A DNA stretch of 5,393 bases, from positions 1 to 5,393 of the forward strand of contig JAJQAW010000023.1 in the NCBI GenBank assembly GCA_021203585.1. Direction: 5' to 3'. The DNA comes from Rikenellaceae bacterium. GTDB taxonomy: Bacteria > Bacteroidota > Bacteroidia > Bacteroidales > Rikenellaceae. The notes beneath the pieces were generated by a model that saw only the letters and a list, made by a program, of their open reading frames with translations, had not been told where the DNA came from and searched no databases. Of the stretch, positions 1-5,040 are shown one piece after another. The position numbers were made by a program, and so were the translations under genes. How positions within the stretch are numbered: the stretch's first letter is position 1; each line of letters begins with the position of its first letter.

Positions 1-336
1 CCGTAGTCCGCCGCGCGTGTCGACGGGCACGAGCGCACAACCCGTCATACGTCCCGCCGCGCCGCATTCGGCGACATAAATGTGCGCGGTTCGCGCGCAC
101 AGAATGCTATGAAATGAGCGGGTGACCGCCTGCAAGGACACGGCATTGGCCCCGGTACCGTTCAATACGAAAAACACGCCCGCCTGTTCCCCGAAAACCG
201 CCCGAAGGTCCGCTTCCGCTCGTCGAGTCCACGGATCGTCGCCGTAACCGGCGGCATGATCCCGATTGGCCTCGAGCAGCGCTTCCATGATCCGCGGATG
301 TACACTGGAGTTATTATCGCTCGCAAAACTTCTCAT
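1..336 (-). CDS. ltaE: Low-specificity L-threonine aldolase, N-terminal 112 codons (cut by window edge)
   Basis: PLP-dependent enzyme of fold type I that cleaves L-threonine or L-allo-threonine to glycine and acetaldehyde in the cytoplasm. I translated the minus strand from the ATG at 336-334; the frame stays open to base 1, giving 112 residues. Family landmarks are clear: an N-terminal SDNNSSVHPRIMEAL segment (residues 6-20), GYGDDPWT (30-37), a VFFVLNGTGAN cofactor-phosphate loop (54-64) and TAHIYVAECGAAG (83-95). His85 of TAH matches the conserved active-site histidine that stacks on PLP in this family. The Schiff-base lysine lies outside the window. The start is supported by a -7 box 23 bases upstream and by homologues beginning just before this SDN segment. 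The gene follows the purM terminator, so it is probably its own transcription unit. The family is certain at the level of the aldolase/beta-eliminating lyase group; strict substrate preference is inferred. Confidence 0.88.
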   Translation of the reverse strand, partial: MRSFASDNNSSVHPRIMEALLEANRDHAAGYGDDPWTRRAEADLRAVFGEQAGVFFVLNGTGANAVSLQAVTRSFHSILCARTAHIYVAECGAAGRMTGCALVPVDTRGGLR

Positions 337-359
337 AATGAATTTTTGTTTATTCGAAA

Positions 360-367
360 CAAAGATG
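360..367 (-). promoter_or_regulatory. Probable -7 box of the threonine aldolase gene
   Basis: On the minus strand this reads CATCTTTG, seven of eight matches to the Bacteroidetes -7 consensus TAnnTTTG (first base off). It lies 23 bases before the ATG at 336, nearly the same distance as the box of purM from its ATG. The bases after it (TTTCGAATAAA) nearly duplicate those after the purM box. I found no convincing -33 TTTG at the usual spacing, so this is a weak-to-moderate call. Confidence 0.45.
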
Positions 368-464
368 ATTTGTCGCCTCCCGCTGCCGGCAGCCGAAAAA
401 CCGGCTGGGCAAATACAGGAGAAACGGCGGAATCGAAGGCAAACCGTTGACCTGTGTCCTGAAA

Positions 465-492
465 AAACGGGCAACTGAGAACGTTGCCCGTT
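465..492 (-). terminator. Intrinsic terminator of purM
   Basis: A perfect 8-bp stem, CGGGCAAC (468-475) with GTTGCCCG (483-490), encloses a 7-base loop. On the minus strand it is followed by a run of six T (467-462). It starts about 40 bases past the purM TGA at 530-532 and before the threonine aldolase promoter, so it separates the two genes. This is a standard Rho-independent terminator shape in the purM direction; there is no T-run for the plus direction. Confidence 0.85.
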
Positions 493-529
493 GAAGCCGA
501 AGCGGCCGCCCGGCCGAAAGATTGCCCGC

Positions 530-1705
530 TCAGGGACGGTCGTAAATATACTCTTCCCCTTCGCGGGTAATGGTCAGCAGCGGCGAGTCCGATTCTTCGA
601 CACGGCCGATGATCCGCGCCTGGACGTGAAAGGAGTTGGATATGTCGATTATTTCTTGCGCTGCCGCCGGATCGACATACAATTCCATTCGGTGCCCCAT
701 GTTAAATACGCTGTACATCTCTTCCCACGGTGTTTGGGAAGCTTCCTGAATGATGCGGAACAAAGGAGGCGTGTCGAACATGTTATCTTTCACAATGTGC
801 AGATTATCGATAAAATGCAAAATTTTGGTTTGTCCGCCCCCTGTACAATGGATCATTCCCTTGACCGCCGGGCGGCACTCTTTCAGCACCCGCGTGATAA
901 TCGGCGCGTAAGTGCGAGTTGGCGAAAGGACCATTTTTCCGGCTGTCATGCCGACTTCCTCTACCATATCCGTGATTTCGTAGGGTCCGGTATAGACTAA
1001 ATCGGGATCGATGCCGTTGTTGTAACTTTCCGGATACCGACGCGCCAGGTTTTTAAACACGTCGTGTCGGGCGGAGGTCAACCCGTTGCTGCCCATACCG
1101 GCATTGTATTCTTTTTCATAGGTGGCCTGTCCGAAAGAAGCCAAGCCTACGATCACACAACCCGGCTTAATCTCTTCGTTGGTGATTACTTCCGAACGCT
1201 TCATCCGGGCGGTCACGGTACTGTCCACAATGATGGTTCGCACCAGATCCCCCACATCGGCCGTTTCCCCTCCGGTCGAATAAATGTCGACTCCCATATC
1301 GCGCATGTCCTGCAGAAATTCCTCCGTACCGTTGATAATGGCCGAGATTACCTCACCCGGGATCAACTGTTTATTGCGCCCGATGATAGAAGACATCAGA
1401 ATATTTCCGGTGGCTCCCACACAGAGCAAATCGTCGGTATTCATTACAATCGCATCCTGGGCGATTCCTTTCCAAACCGACAGATCACCCGTATCCTTCC
1501 AGTATACGTAGGCCAGCGAAGATTTGGTTCCGGCCCCGTCGGCGTGCATGATCAGACAGCTTTCCGGGTCGGCGGTAAATACATCCGGGATAATTTTACA
1601 AAAGGACTTGGGGAAAATTCCTTTATCGATATGCTTGATCGCTTTGTGTACATCTTCTTTGGAAGAAGAGGTTCCGCGTTTGGAGTAACGGGACGATGTG
1701 GCCAT
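530..1705 (-). CDS. purM: Phosphoribosylformylglycinamidine cyclo-ligase (AIR synthase)
   Basis: Cytoplasmic enzyme of de novo purine synthesis; it closes the imidazole ring of FGAM with ATP to give aminoimidazole ribonucleotide. The 391-residue product begins SSRYSKRGTSSSKEDVHKAI, typical of the longer Bacteroidetes PurM (E. coli PurM is about 345). Visible motifs in order: HADGAGTKSSLAY (54-66), the signature nucleotide-binding loop; MNTDDLLCVGA (88-98), with metal-site aspartates; GGETAD (145-150); GSNGLTSARHD (205-215); LSPTRTYAP (260-268); and the C-terminal glycine-rich HCTGGGQTK (286-294). The ATG at 1705-1703 is the first in frame and sits 25 bases from a perfect -7 box; the stop is TGA. 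The frame is uninterrupted and no key motif is missing. It is flanked by its own promoter and terminator, so it is probably monocistronic here rather than part of a pur operon. Confidence 0.97.
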   Translation of the reverse strand: MATSSRYSKRGTSSSKEDVHKAIKHIDKGIFPKSFCKIIPDVFTADPESCLIMHADGAGTKSSLAYVYWKDTGDLSVWKGIAQDAIVMNTDDLLCVGATGNILMSSIIGRNKQLIPGEVISAIINGTEEFLQDMRDMGVDIYSTGGETADVGDLVRTIIVDSTVTARMKRSEVITNEEIKPGCVIVGLASFGQATYEKEYNAGMGSNGLTSARHDVFKNLARRYPESYNNGIDPDLVYTGPYEITDMVEEVGMTAGKMVLSPTRTYAPIITRVLKECRPAVKGMIHCTGGGQTKILHFIDNLHIVKDNMFDTPPLFRIIQEASQTPWEEMYSVFNMGHRMELYVDPAAAQEIIDISNSFHVQARIIGRVEESDSPLLTITREGEEYIYDRP

Positions 1706-1730
1706 GGCTCAATCAAATTTTTATGCGAAA

Positions 1731-1738
1731 CAAAGATA
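1731..1738 (-). promoter_or_regulatory. -7 promoter box of purM
   Basis: The minus strand reads TATCTTTG, a perfect match to the Bacteroidetes TAnnTTTG -7 element, 25 bases before the purM ATG. This gives a short, A/T-rich leader. No clean TTTG lies at the usual 19-21 base spacing upstream; the closest TTTG is about 31 bases away, so the -33 element is weak or absent. An inverted repeat overlaps its upstream edge (see 1736-1749). Confidence 0.7.
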
Positions 1739-1749
1739 GAATTTTCTAT
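1736..1749. repeat. Inverted repeat overlapping the purM -7 box (possible operator)
   Basis: ATAGAA-TT-TTCTAT is a perfect 6-bp inverted repeat with a 2-base spacer. Its left arm shares bases 1736-1738 with the -7 box, so a protein bound here would lie across the core promoter. The region is A/T-rich, and a 14-bp palindrome of this kind can arise by chance; the position is the only argument for function. Confidence 0.3.
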
Positions 1750-1871
1750 TTATTTTCCCACTGACCCTCCAAAAAATTAGATAAAAATAACATTCCGTAA
1801 ACTAACAGCAAACCGCTCTTTCGAAAGATGGACCGCGGCTGAGCGAAGGACCGAATCCGAAACAGCATCCG

Positions 1872-2921
1872 TTACCGGGCCGCGGCGCTCCCGGCCAGCG
1901 GAATGTACATTTCGGCCAACCGGTTTTCCGGCTCCACCCGAGCCGGATGACTGGGGAATAGGACATACGGTTCGGAACCGGCCGGTTTATATTTTCCGGC
2001 CGGCAGCCAATAATTCACCACGGTTTCATAAAATTCCGAGATCGAAGCCGTATGGCTTTTGAGGGTAAAAATGGCGTATAAGCCTTCCGGCAACCGGCCG
2101 CTGCAAATGTGCGGGTTCTCGGCGACCGGCTTCCGGGTGCTTAAACAGGCAATCAATTCCCCATTCCGGATTACCTCTAGGGATTCCGTCGTATCCTTTA
2201 ATAACCGGTGGACCAGGGCAAACATATACAATCTTTGCCAGAGATCCGCATCCGGCGATTCATTCCGGAGCCAGAATATATTTCGTCCGGCCACCCGGCA
2301 AATCCGCGGATGGAGTGCATCCTGAAATTTTTCACGGCAAAAAGCCGCCTTAAAGGCTTTTGGGGGAATACCGAAATAATTACGGAAAGCCCGCGAGAGC
2401 GCTTGCTCGGAACTGTAAGCCGTTTTTTCAGCCAATTCCTGAAGGCTCGATGCGGAAGATTAGAGTTGCCCGGCCACATACTCCAGCCTCAAACGCTGAA
2501 CATATCCGGCCAGGGACTCTCCGATCGTTGCTTTAAAAATTCGGTGAAAATGATACGGGGAGATACGGGCGATCCCGGAGAGAGTTTGTAAATCGATCCG
2601 TTCATGGAGATTTTCCCGGATGTGTTCCAATACCCGGTTGATGGAGTGGTAATACGCCTGCTGGGTATTTTCTTTGCGGGCCCACCGCTTTAGATAGGGA
2701 TACTGCATCCGCATGCGGGCCAGGTAGTAATCCCGCGCACTCTCCTGCACATAATTGGCGCACAGGCGGAGCATCTGTTCCATGGTCACCTGCTGGGTAA
2801 ACTGTCCTTTTTGGTAGCAGTACACGCAATAATCTTCGATCCGCATCCCGTCCGGTCCGGTTCCGTACATTTCCGCTCGGTGGAGCGGCATTCCGCAGCT
2901 CTGGCACACCCGGTTTTTCAT
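1872..2921 (-). pseudogene. Zinc-ribbon/AraC/GyrI-like transcriptional regulator broken by an in-frame TAA
   Basis: One open frame of 349 codons with a single stop (TAA, 2462-2460) at codon 154. Residues 6-35 form a four-cysteine ribbon (CQSC...YCVYC). Residues about 95-153 are an AraC-type helix-turn-helix half (LSGIARISPYHFHRIFKATI, 114-133). After the stop the same frame continues with the second helix-turn-helix (SSEQALSRAFRNYFGIPPKAF, 170-190, here given in part as motif only) and then a GyrI-like effector-binding domain ending near EMYIPLA. The family binds DNA as a one-component regulator responding to a small molecule. I chose the ATG at 2921 because GGAGG (2935-2931) sits 9 bases upstream; the frame is open further up but lacks a good start. 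The stop falls between the two DNA-binding helices, so the 153-residue product should not bind DNA normally. The rest of the frame shows no decay, so the lesion is recent or a sequence error. The true end is TAA at 1874-1872. Confidence 0.8.
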
Positions 2922-2930
2922 CGTCGCCAT

Positions 2931-2935
2931 CCTCC
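2931..2935 (-). promoter_or_regulatory. Shine-Dalgarno GGAGG deciding the start of the AraC-type regulator
   Basis: GGAGG on the minus strand lies 9 bases before the ATG at 2921, good spacing for that start. A second in-frame ATG at 2930 directly abuts the GGAGG and would be too close. The product then starts MKNRVCQSC, with the ribbon cysteines six residues in, much like the neighbouring ribbon protein. Confidence 0.6.
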
Positions 2936-2940
2936 ATAAA

Positions 2941-2970
2941 GAAGAGCGAAATTCACGCATTCCGCTCTTC
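2941..2970. repeat. Hairpin between the two zinc-ribbon genes
   Basis: GAAGAGCG (2941-2948) pairs perfectly with CGCTCTTC (2963-2970) around a 14-base loop. It sits in the 89-base gap between the stand-alone ribbon gene and the regulator, just upstream of the regulator's GGAGG. In the direction of transcription the stem ends in CTTCTTT, so it has only a poor U-tract. It could be a leaky terminator, an attenuator or a processing/stability element. Confidence 0.5.
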
Positions 2971-3010
2971 GAAAAAATTAAGCCTGCCAGCACTTGAATG
3001 TAGGGAAGAA

Positions 3011-3259
3011 TTACCGCATCTGTTCCCGGGCTTGTTCCGGGGTCATTTTCTGCGGGGAGTCCTTGTTGAATTCATCCAGGTACTTCAAGCATTCCTCGAT
3101 CATCTGGTCCATCGTCACATCCGAGGTAAAGGCCCCGTCCGCAAAACAGTACCGGCAATAATCGGGATTTGCCGAACCGTCCCTATTGGTGGCTAAGTGT
3201 TCTTGAGCGAGCGGCATCCCGCAGCTTTGACAAAAGGTTTGATCCTGGTTTTCCATCAT
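3011..3259 (-). CDS. Small stand-alone zinc-ribbon protein (82 aa)
   Basis: A short soluble protein with no signal peptide or membrane segment. Four cysteines in two pairs, C10-x2-C13 (CQSCGMPL) and C35-x2-C38 (DYCRYC), make a treble-clef/ribbon zinc site. It is followed by G-x-FT-x2-VTMDQMIEECLKYLDE (about 42-63) and a polar tail (SPQKMTPEQAREQM). This matches the putative zinc-ribbon family I recall as Pfam Zn_ribbon_2 (PF12674), common in Bacteroidetes and Firmicutes; its biochemical role is not known to me. The same domain opens the AraC-type regulator 89 bases downstream on the same strand, so the two are paralogues and may be cotranscribed. Translation can start at the ATG at 3259 or the adjacent one at 3256. 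The stop is TAA. Regulatory partner or zinc/redox sensor are inferences only. Confidence 0.85.
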   Translation of the reverse strand: MMENQDQTFCQSCGMPLAQEHLATNRDGSANPDYCRYCFADGAFTSDVTMDQMIEECLKYLDEFNKDSPQKMTPEQAREQMR

Positions 3260-3271
3260 TTTTTCTTTAGG

Positions 3272-3289
3272 TTACGATACGTAAATGTA
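3272..3289 (-). promoter_or_regulatory. Candidate promoter/operator of the zinc-ribbon gene
   Basis: Reading toward the gene, TACATTTA (3289-3282) matches TAnnTTTG at seven of eight positions and lies 22 bases before the ATG. Overlapping it is a 13-bp perfect inverted repeat, TTACG-ATA-CGTAA (3272-3284), placed where a repressor would block transcription. No clear -33 TTTG at usual spacing was found. Both elements are short, so each is tentative. Confidence 0.35.
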
Positions 3290-3333
3290 ATCCAATCTTC
3301 CCGATGCGGACTTATCAATTGTTGCGGAAATGA

Positions 3334-3362
3334 AAAAAGACAGCTTTGCCGGCTGTCTTTTT
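3334..3362 (-). terminator. Intrinsic terminator after the lipoprotein gene
   Basis: GACAGC (3339-3344) pairs with GCTGTC (3352-3357) around a 7-base loop, extended by five A:T pairs (3334-3338 with 3358-3362) to an 11-bp stem. On the minus strand it begins 18 bases after the lipoprotein TAA and ends in a run of T. Flanking A and T runs make it T-tailed on the plus strand as well, but no plus-strand gene reaches it. It isolates the lipoprotein from the zinc-ribbon gene. Confidence 0.9.
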
Positions 3363-3380
3363 GTTCCACGCTCGTCTTTC

Positions 3381-3875
3381 TTACTGTCGCCAGATGAGCG
3401 TAACTTTGAATCGATACGTAGCGGTCGGAGTACCGAATTCCCTCAAATCGGAATCCTGAATATAAAAGGTAATCTGTCCCGGAGGAGAGGCATAACCGAT
3501 ATCGAAACCGATGGTGCGGGTATAAATTTCGTTGTTGTTTCCATCGTAATAGGTGTGTACGAAGGGAAGGGAGCGCAACACCTCGTAATCATAAGGTCTT
3601 CCATTCTCGTAGGCGGTTTCAGTCACGTATACTCCCGCGGTAACGCTTCCTTTCAGGTACATATACCGGTCGATTTCATCCCAATCGAAGATGGCTTCGT
3701 AGCGCTCATACTGTGCATTCCAACTCCAGTCCCGCGGTTGAACACTGATAATTTCGGTATATAAATCCGCACCGACTTCATAATAATGTTTATCTCCTTC
3801 GCAGGAGCTTAAACCGGCGGACAACAGCAGTGTGAGCGCTCCCGTACCGATCCATGTCAACAATTTTTTCATCAT
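3381..3875 (-). CDS. Small predicted lipoprotein, function unknown
   Basis: A 164-residue protein with a type II signal peptide: MMKK, a hydrophobic stretch LLTWIGTGALTLLL, then lipobox LSSC with the lipidated cysteine at residue 25. The mature part is rich in Tyr, Trp and acidic residues, with alternating patterns that suggest an all-beta fold (YERYEAIFDWDEIDRYMY, ITFYIQDSDL, TATYRFKVTLIW), and no other cysteines. It resembles small Bacteroidetes lipoproteins that often carry collagen-like Gly-x-y repeats after the cysteine; here only EGDKHYYEV is present and no repeats. Residues +1 to +4 (EGDK) contain two acidic residues but not the adjacent pair of a canonical surface-export signal, so surface exposure is uncertain. 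The start is one of two tandem ATGs (3875, 3872); the upstream TTG extension (to 3902) would put extra residues before the signal peptide and is unlikely. The stop is TAA, followed by a terminator. Confidence 0.8.
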   Translation of the reverse strand: MMKKLLTWIGTGALTLLLSAGLSSCEGDKHYYEVGADLYTEIISVQPRDWSWNAQYERYEAIFDWDEIDRYMYLKGSVTAGVYVTETAYENGRPYDYEVLRSLPFVHTYYDGNNNEIYTRTIGFDIGYASPPGQITFYIQDSDLREFGTPTATYRFKVTLIWRQ

Positions 3876-3953
3876 ACTATTCTTTAAAGTTATTGATTCC
3901 AATCAAGGGGTTACAAAAACCGGGCATTTCTCGTTGAACGAAAAAGTTCCCAT

Positions 3954-3961
3954 CAAAGTTA
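3954..3961 (-). promoter_or_regulatory. Candidate -7 box of the lipoprotein gene
   Basis: The minus strand reads TAACTTTG, a perfect TAnnTTTG match, in the 107-base gap between kdsD and the lipoprotein gene. It would give a leader of about 70-75 bases. The -33 region overlaps the kdsD stop codon and shows only TTAA, not TTTG. A competing box, TAACTTTA at 3892-3885, has a TTTG 21 bases upstream (3917-3914) but lies only 9 bases from the ATG. Which one is used cannot be told from sequence. Confidence 0.45.
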
Positions 3962-3982
3962 CAAAACTCTCGCGGGAAGGGA

Positions 3983-4177
3983 TTAACCTCGCATTAAATC
4001 ATACAGTTCCACGATCCCCGCCAGTTTACCGGCCTGATCCACCACAATCAGAGAGTGAATTTTATGGCGATGCATCAACGCTTCGGCATCGATGATGCGG
4101 TCGGAAAGGAAGACCGTTTTGGGCGAACGGGTCATAATTTCTTCAACCGGAATATCGAAAAACCGGCCACCGTATTT
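3983..4177 (-). pseudogene. kdsD: Cut-off C-terminal part of kdsD (second CBS domain)
   Basis: Directly after the TAG the same frame runs 64 more codons: KYGGRFFDIPVEEIMTRSP, then a CBS half with HSLIVVDQAGKLAGIVELYDLMRG, to TAA at 3985-3983. With the upstream part this gives 316 codons, the usual length of a KdsD/KpsF-type isomerase. The end, a GIVELYDLM-like strand and helix, is where family members finish. No independent start with a ribosome site is seen, so this piece is probably not translated unless the stop is read through, suppressed or a sequence error. Confidence 0.8.
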
Positions 4178-4933
4178 CTACATGGCCCGGCGAACATCTC
4201 CGTCGGTGACCAAACCCAGAATGCGGTCATGCTCCAGAATGACAGCGACTCCCAGCCGGGCGTCGCTGATGCGGATAATCACATCGGCGAGGGTGAGCCC
4301 CGGAGGTACGATAGGCAGATCCTCGCGGCGCATCACATCCCCCACCCGGGTCAACAAACGGCGTCCCAAAGAACCTCCGGGATGGAAACGAGCGTAATCT
4401 TCCGGTTTAAATTCCCGCTGGTTCATCAAAGCGATGGCCAGGGCATCGCCCATGACCAGCATGGCAGTCGTAGAGGTAGTGGGTGCCAGACTCAACGGGC
4501 ATGCCTCATCGTCCACCGCTACATTGAGGTGGTAATGTGAATTCCGGGCCAGCGTAGATTCCGGTCTTCCGGTCATACCGATCACCACATTGCCGTTATT
4601 CTGCAGGCACGGGATCAACTTGAGCACTTCGTCGGTCTGTCCGGAATTGGATAAAGCCAATACCACATCCTCTTTACCGATCATACCCAAATCTCCGTGA
4701 TAAGCTTCCCCGGGATGCATAAAGAACGAGGAGGTTCCGGTACTGGCCAGGGTAGCGGCGATTTTTTTGCCGATAATCCCGGATTTACCCATTCCGGTAA
4801 CAATTACTTTCCCCTTAACCCGGAGCATGGCAGTGACGGCTCCCTCGAAATCGGAAGTCAGTTTATGAGTCAAGTTGGCAATGGCTTCGGCTTCGAGTCG
4901 AAAAGTTTGCCTGGCGCTGTCCAATATAGTCAT
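4178..4933 (-). CDS. kdsD: Arabinose-5-phosphate isomerase, truncated by TAG after the SIS and first CBS domain
   Basis: Interconverts ribulose-5-phosphate and arabinose-5-phosphate, the first step of Kdo synthesis for lipopolysaccharide. The 251 residues before the TAG (4180-4178) hold a complete SIS domain: TGMGKSG (46-52), HPGEAYHGDLGMI (73-85), SNSGQTDE (95-102), DDEACPLSLAPTTSTT (141-156), FHPGGSLGR (183-191). Lys50, Glu102, Glu143 and His184 line up, at a constant offset of nine, with the E. coli KdsD residues I recall as catalytic (K59, E111, E152, H193). The first CBS motif follows and ends VTDGDVRRAM. CBS domains are thought to be regulatory, and SIS-only arabinose-5-phosphate isomerases are known, so the truncated product may still be active; this is inference. 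The ATG at 4933 gives the normal N-terminus. It follows kdsA by 97-107 bases, so the two probably share a transcript. Confidence 0.88.
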   Translation of the reverse strand: MTILDSARQTFRLEAEAIANLTHKLTSDFEGAVTAMLRVKGKVIVTGMGKSGIIGKKIAATLASTGTSSFFMHPGEAYHGDLGMIGKEDVVLALSNSGQTDEVLKLIPCLQNNGNVVIGMTGRPESTLARNSHYHLNVAVDDEACPLSLAPTTSTTAMLVMGDALAIALMNQREFKPEDYARFHPGGSLGRRLLTRVGDVMRREDLPIVPPGLTLADVIIRISDARLGVAVILEHDRILGLVTDGDVRRAM

Positions 4934-4959
4934 AGCATGTGTAAATTAATCTGTTGAAA

Positions 4960-4996
4960 CCGCCCTGGGCGGGGGTCCGGGATCCGACCCCGTCGG
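4960..4996. repeat. Self-complementary GC-rich block between kdsA and kdsD
   Basis: CCGCCC-T-GGGCGG (4960-4972) is a perfect palindrome about one base. Next to it GGGGTC (4972-4977) pairs with GACCCC (4986-4991), which competes with CCGAC-CCC-GTCGG (4984-4996). It is the most GC-rich stretch outside genes. In the direction of transcription it is preceded, not followed, by a T-run (only TTT follows), so it is not a classic terminator. It may be a leaky terminator or an mRNA structure that tunes kdsD relative to kdsA. Confidence 0.4.
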
Positions 4997-5040
4997 GCTT
5001 GATTAAAAAGGGAATTCAACTCAAGGATACTCCTCATAGG

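Noticed and set aside
391..406. Small inverted repeat AGCCG...CGGCT upstream of the threonine aldolase promoter
   Set aside because: Only a 5-bp stem, no T-run after it, and a better terminator for purM lies at 465-492.
491..1780. Long plus-strand open frames (169 and 238 codons) opposite purM
   Set aside because: They are antisense to a certain purM coding frame, show no recognisable motif or start signal, and are explained by the codon pattern of the opposite strand.
1979..2007. Two CCGGCCGG blocks close together
   Set aside because: They lie in the coding frame and encode a PAGKYKPAG stretch in the effector domain; this fits codon use rather than a regulatory repeat.
2922..2993. 24-residue N-terminal extension of the regulator starting at GTG 2993
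   Set aside because: It would translate through the hairpin at 2941-2970 and ignore the GGAGG-ATG at 2935-2919; the extension has no domain character.
2460..4180. Stop-codon reassignment or programmed recoding (UAG or UAA read as an amino acid)
   Set aside because: TAA is the apparent natural stop of the ribbon gene, the lipoprotein, the regulator and full-length kdsD, so UAA is not reassigned. No recoding structure is evident after either internal stop. A UAG suppressor cannot be excluded but would not explain both.
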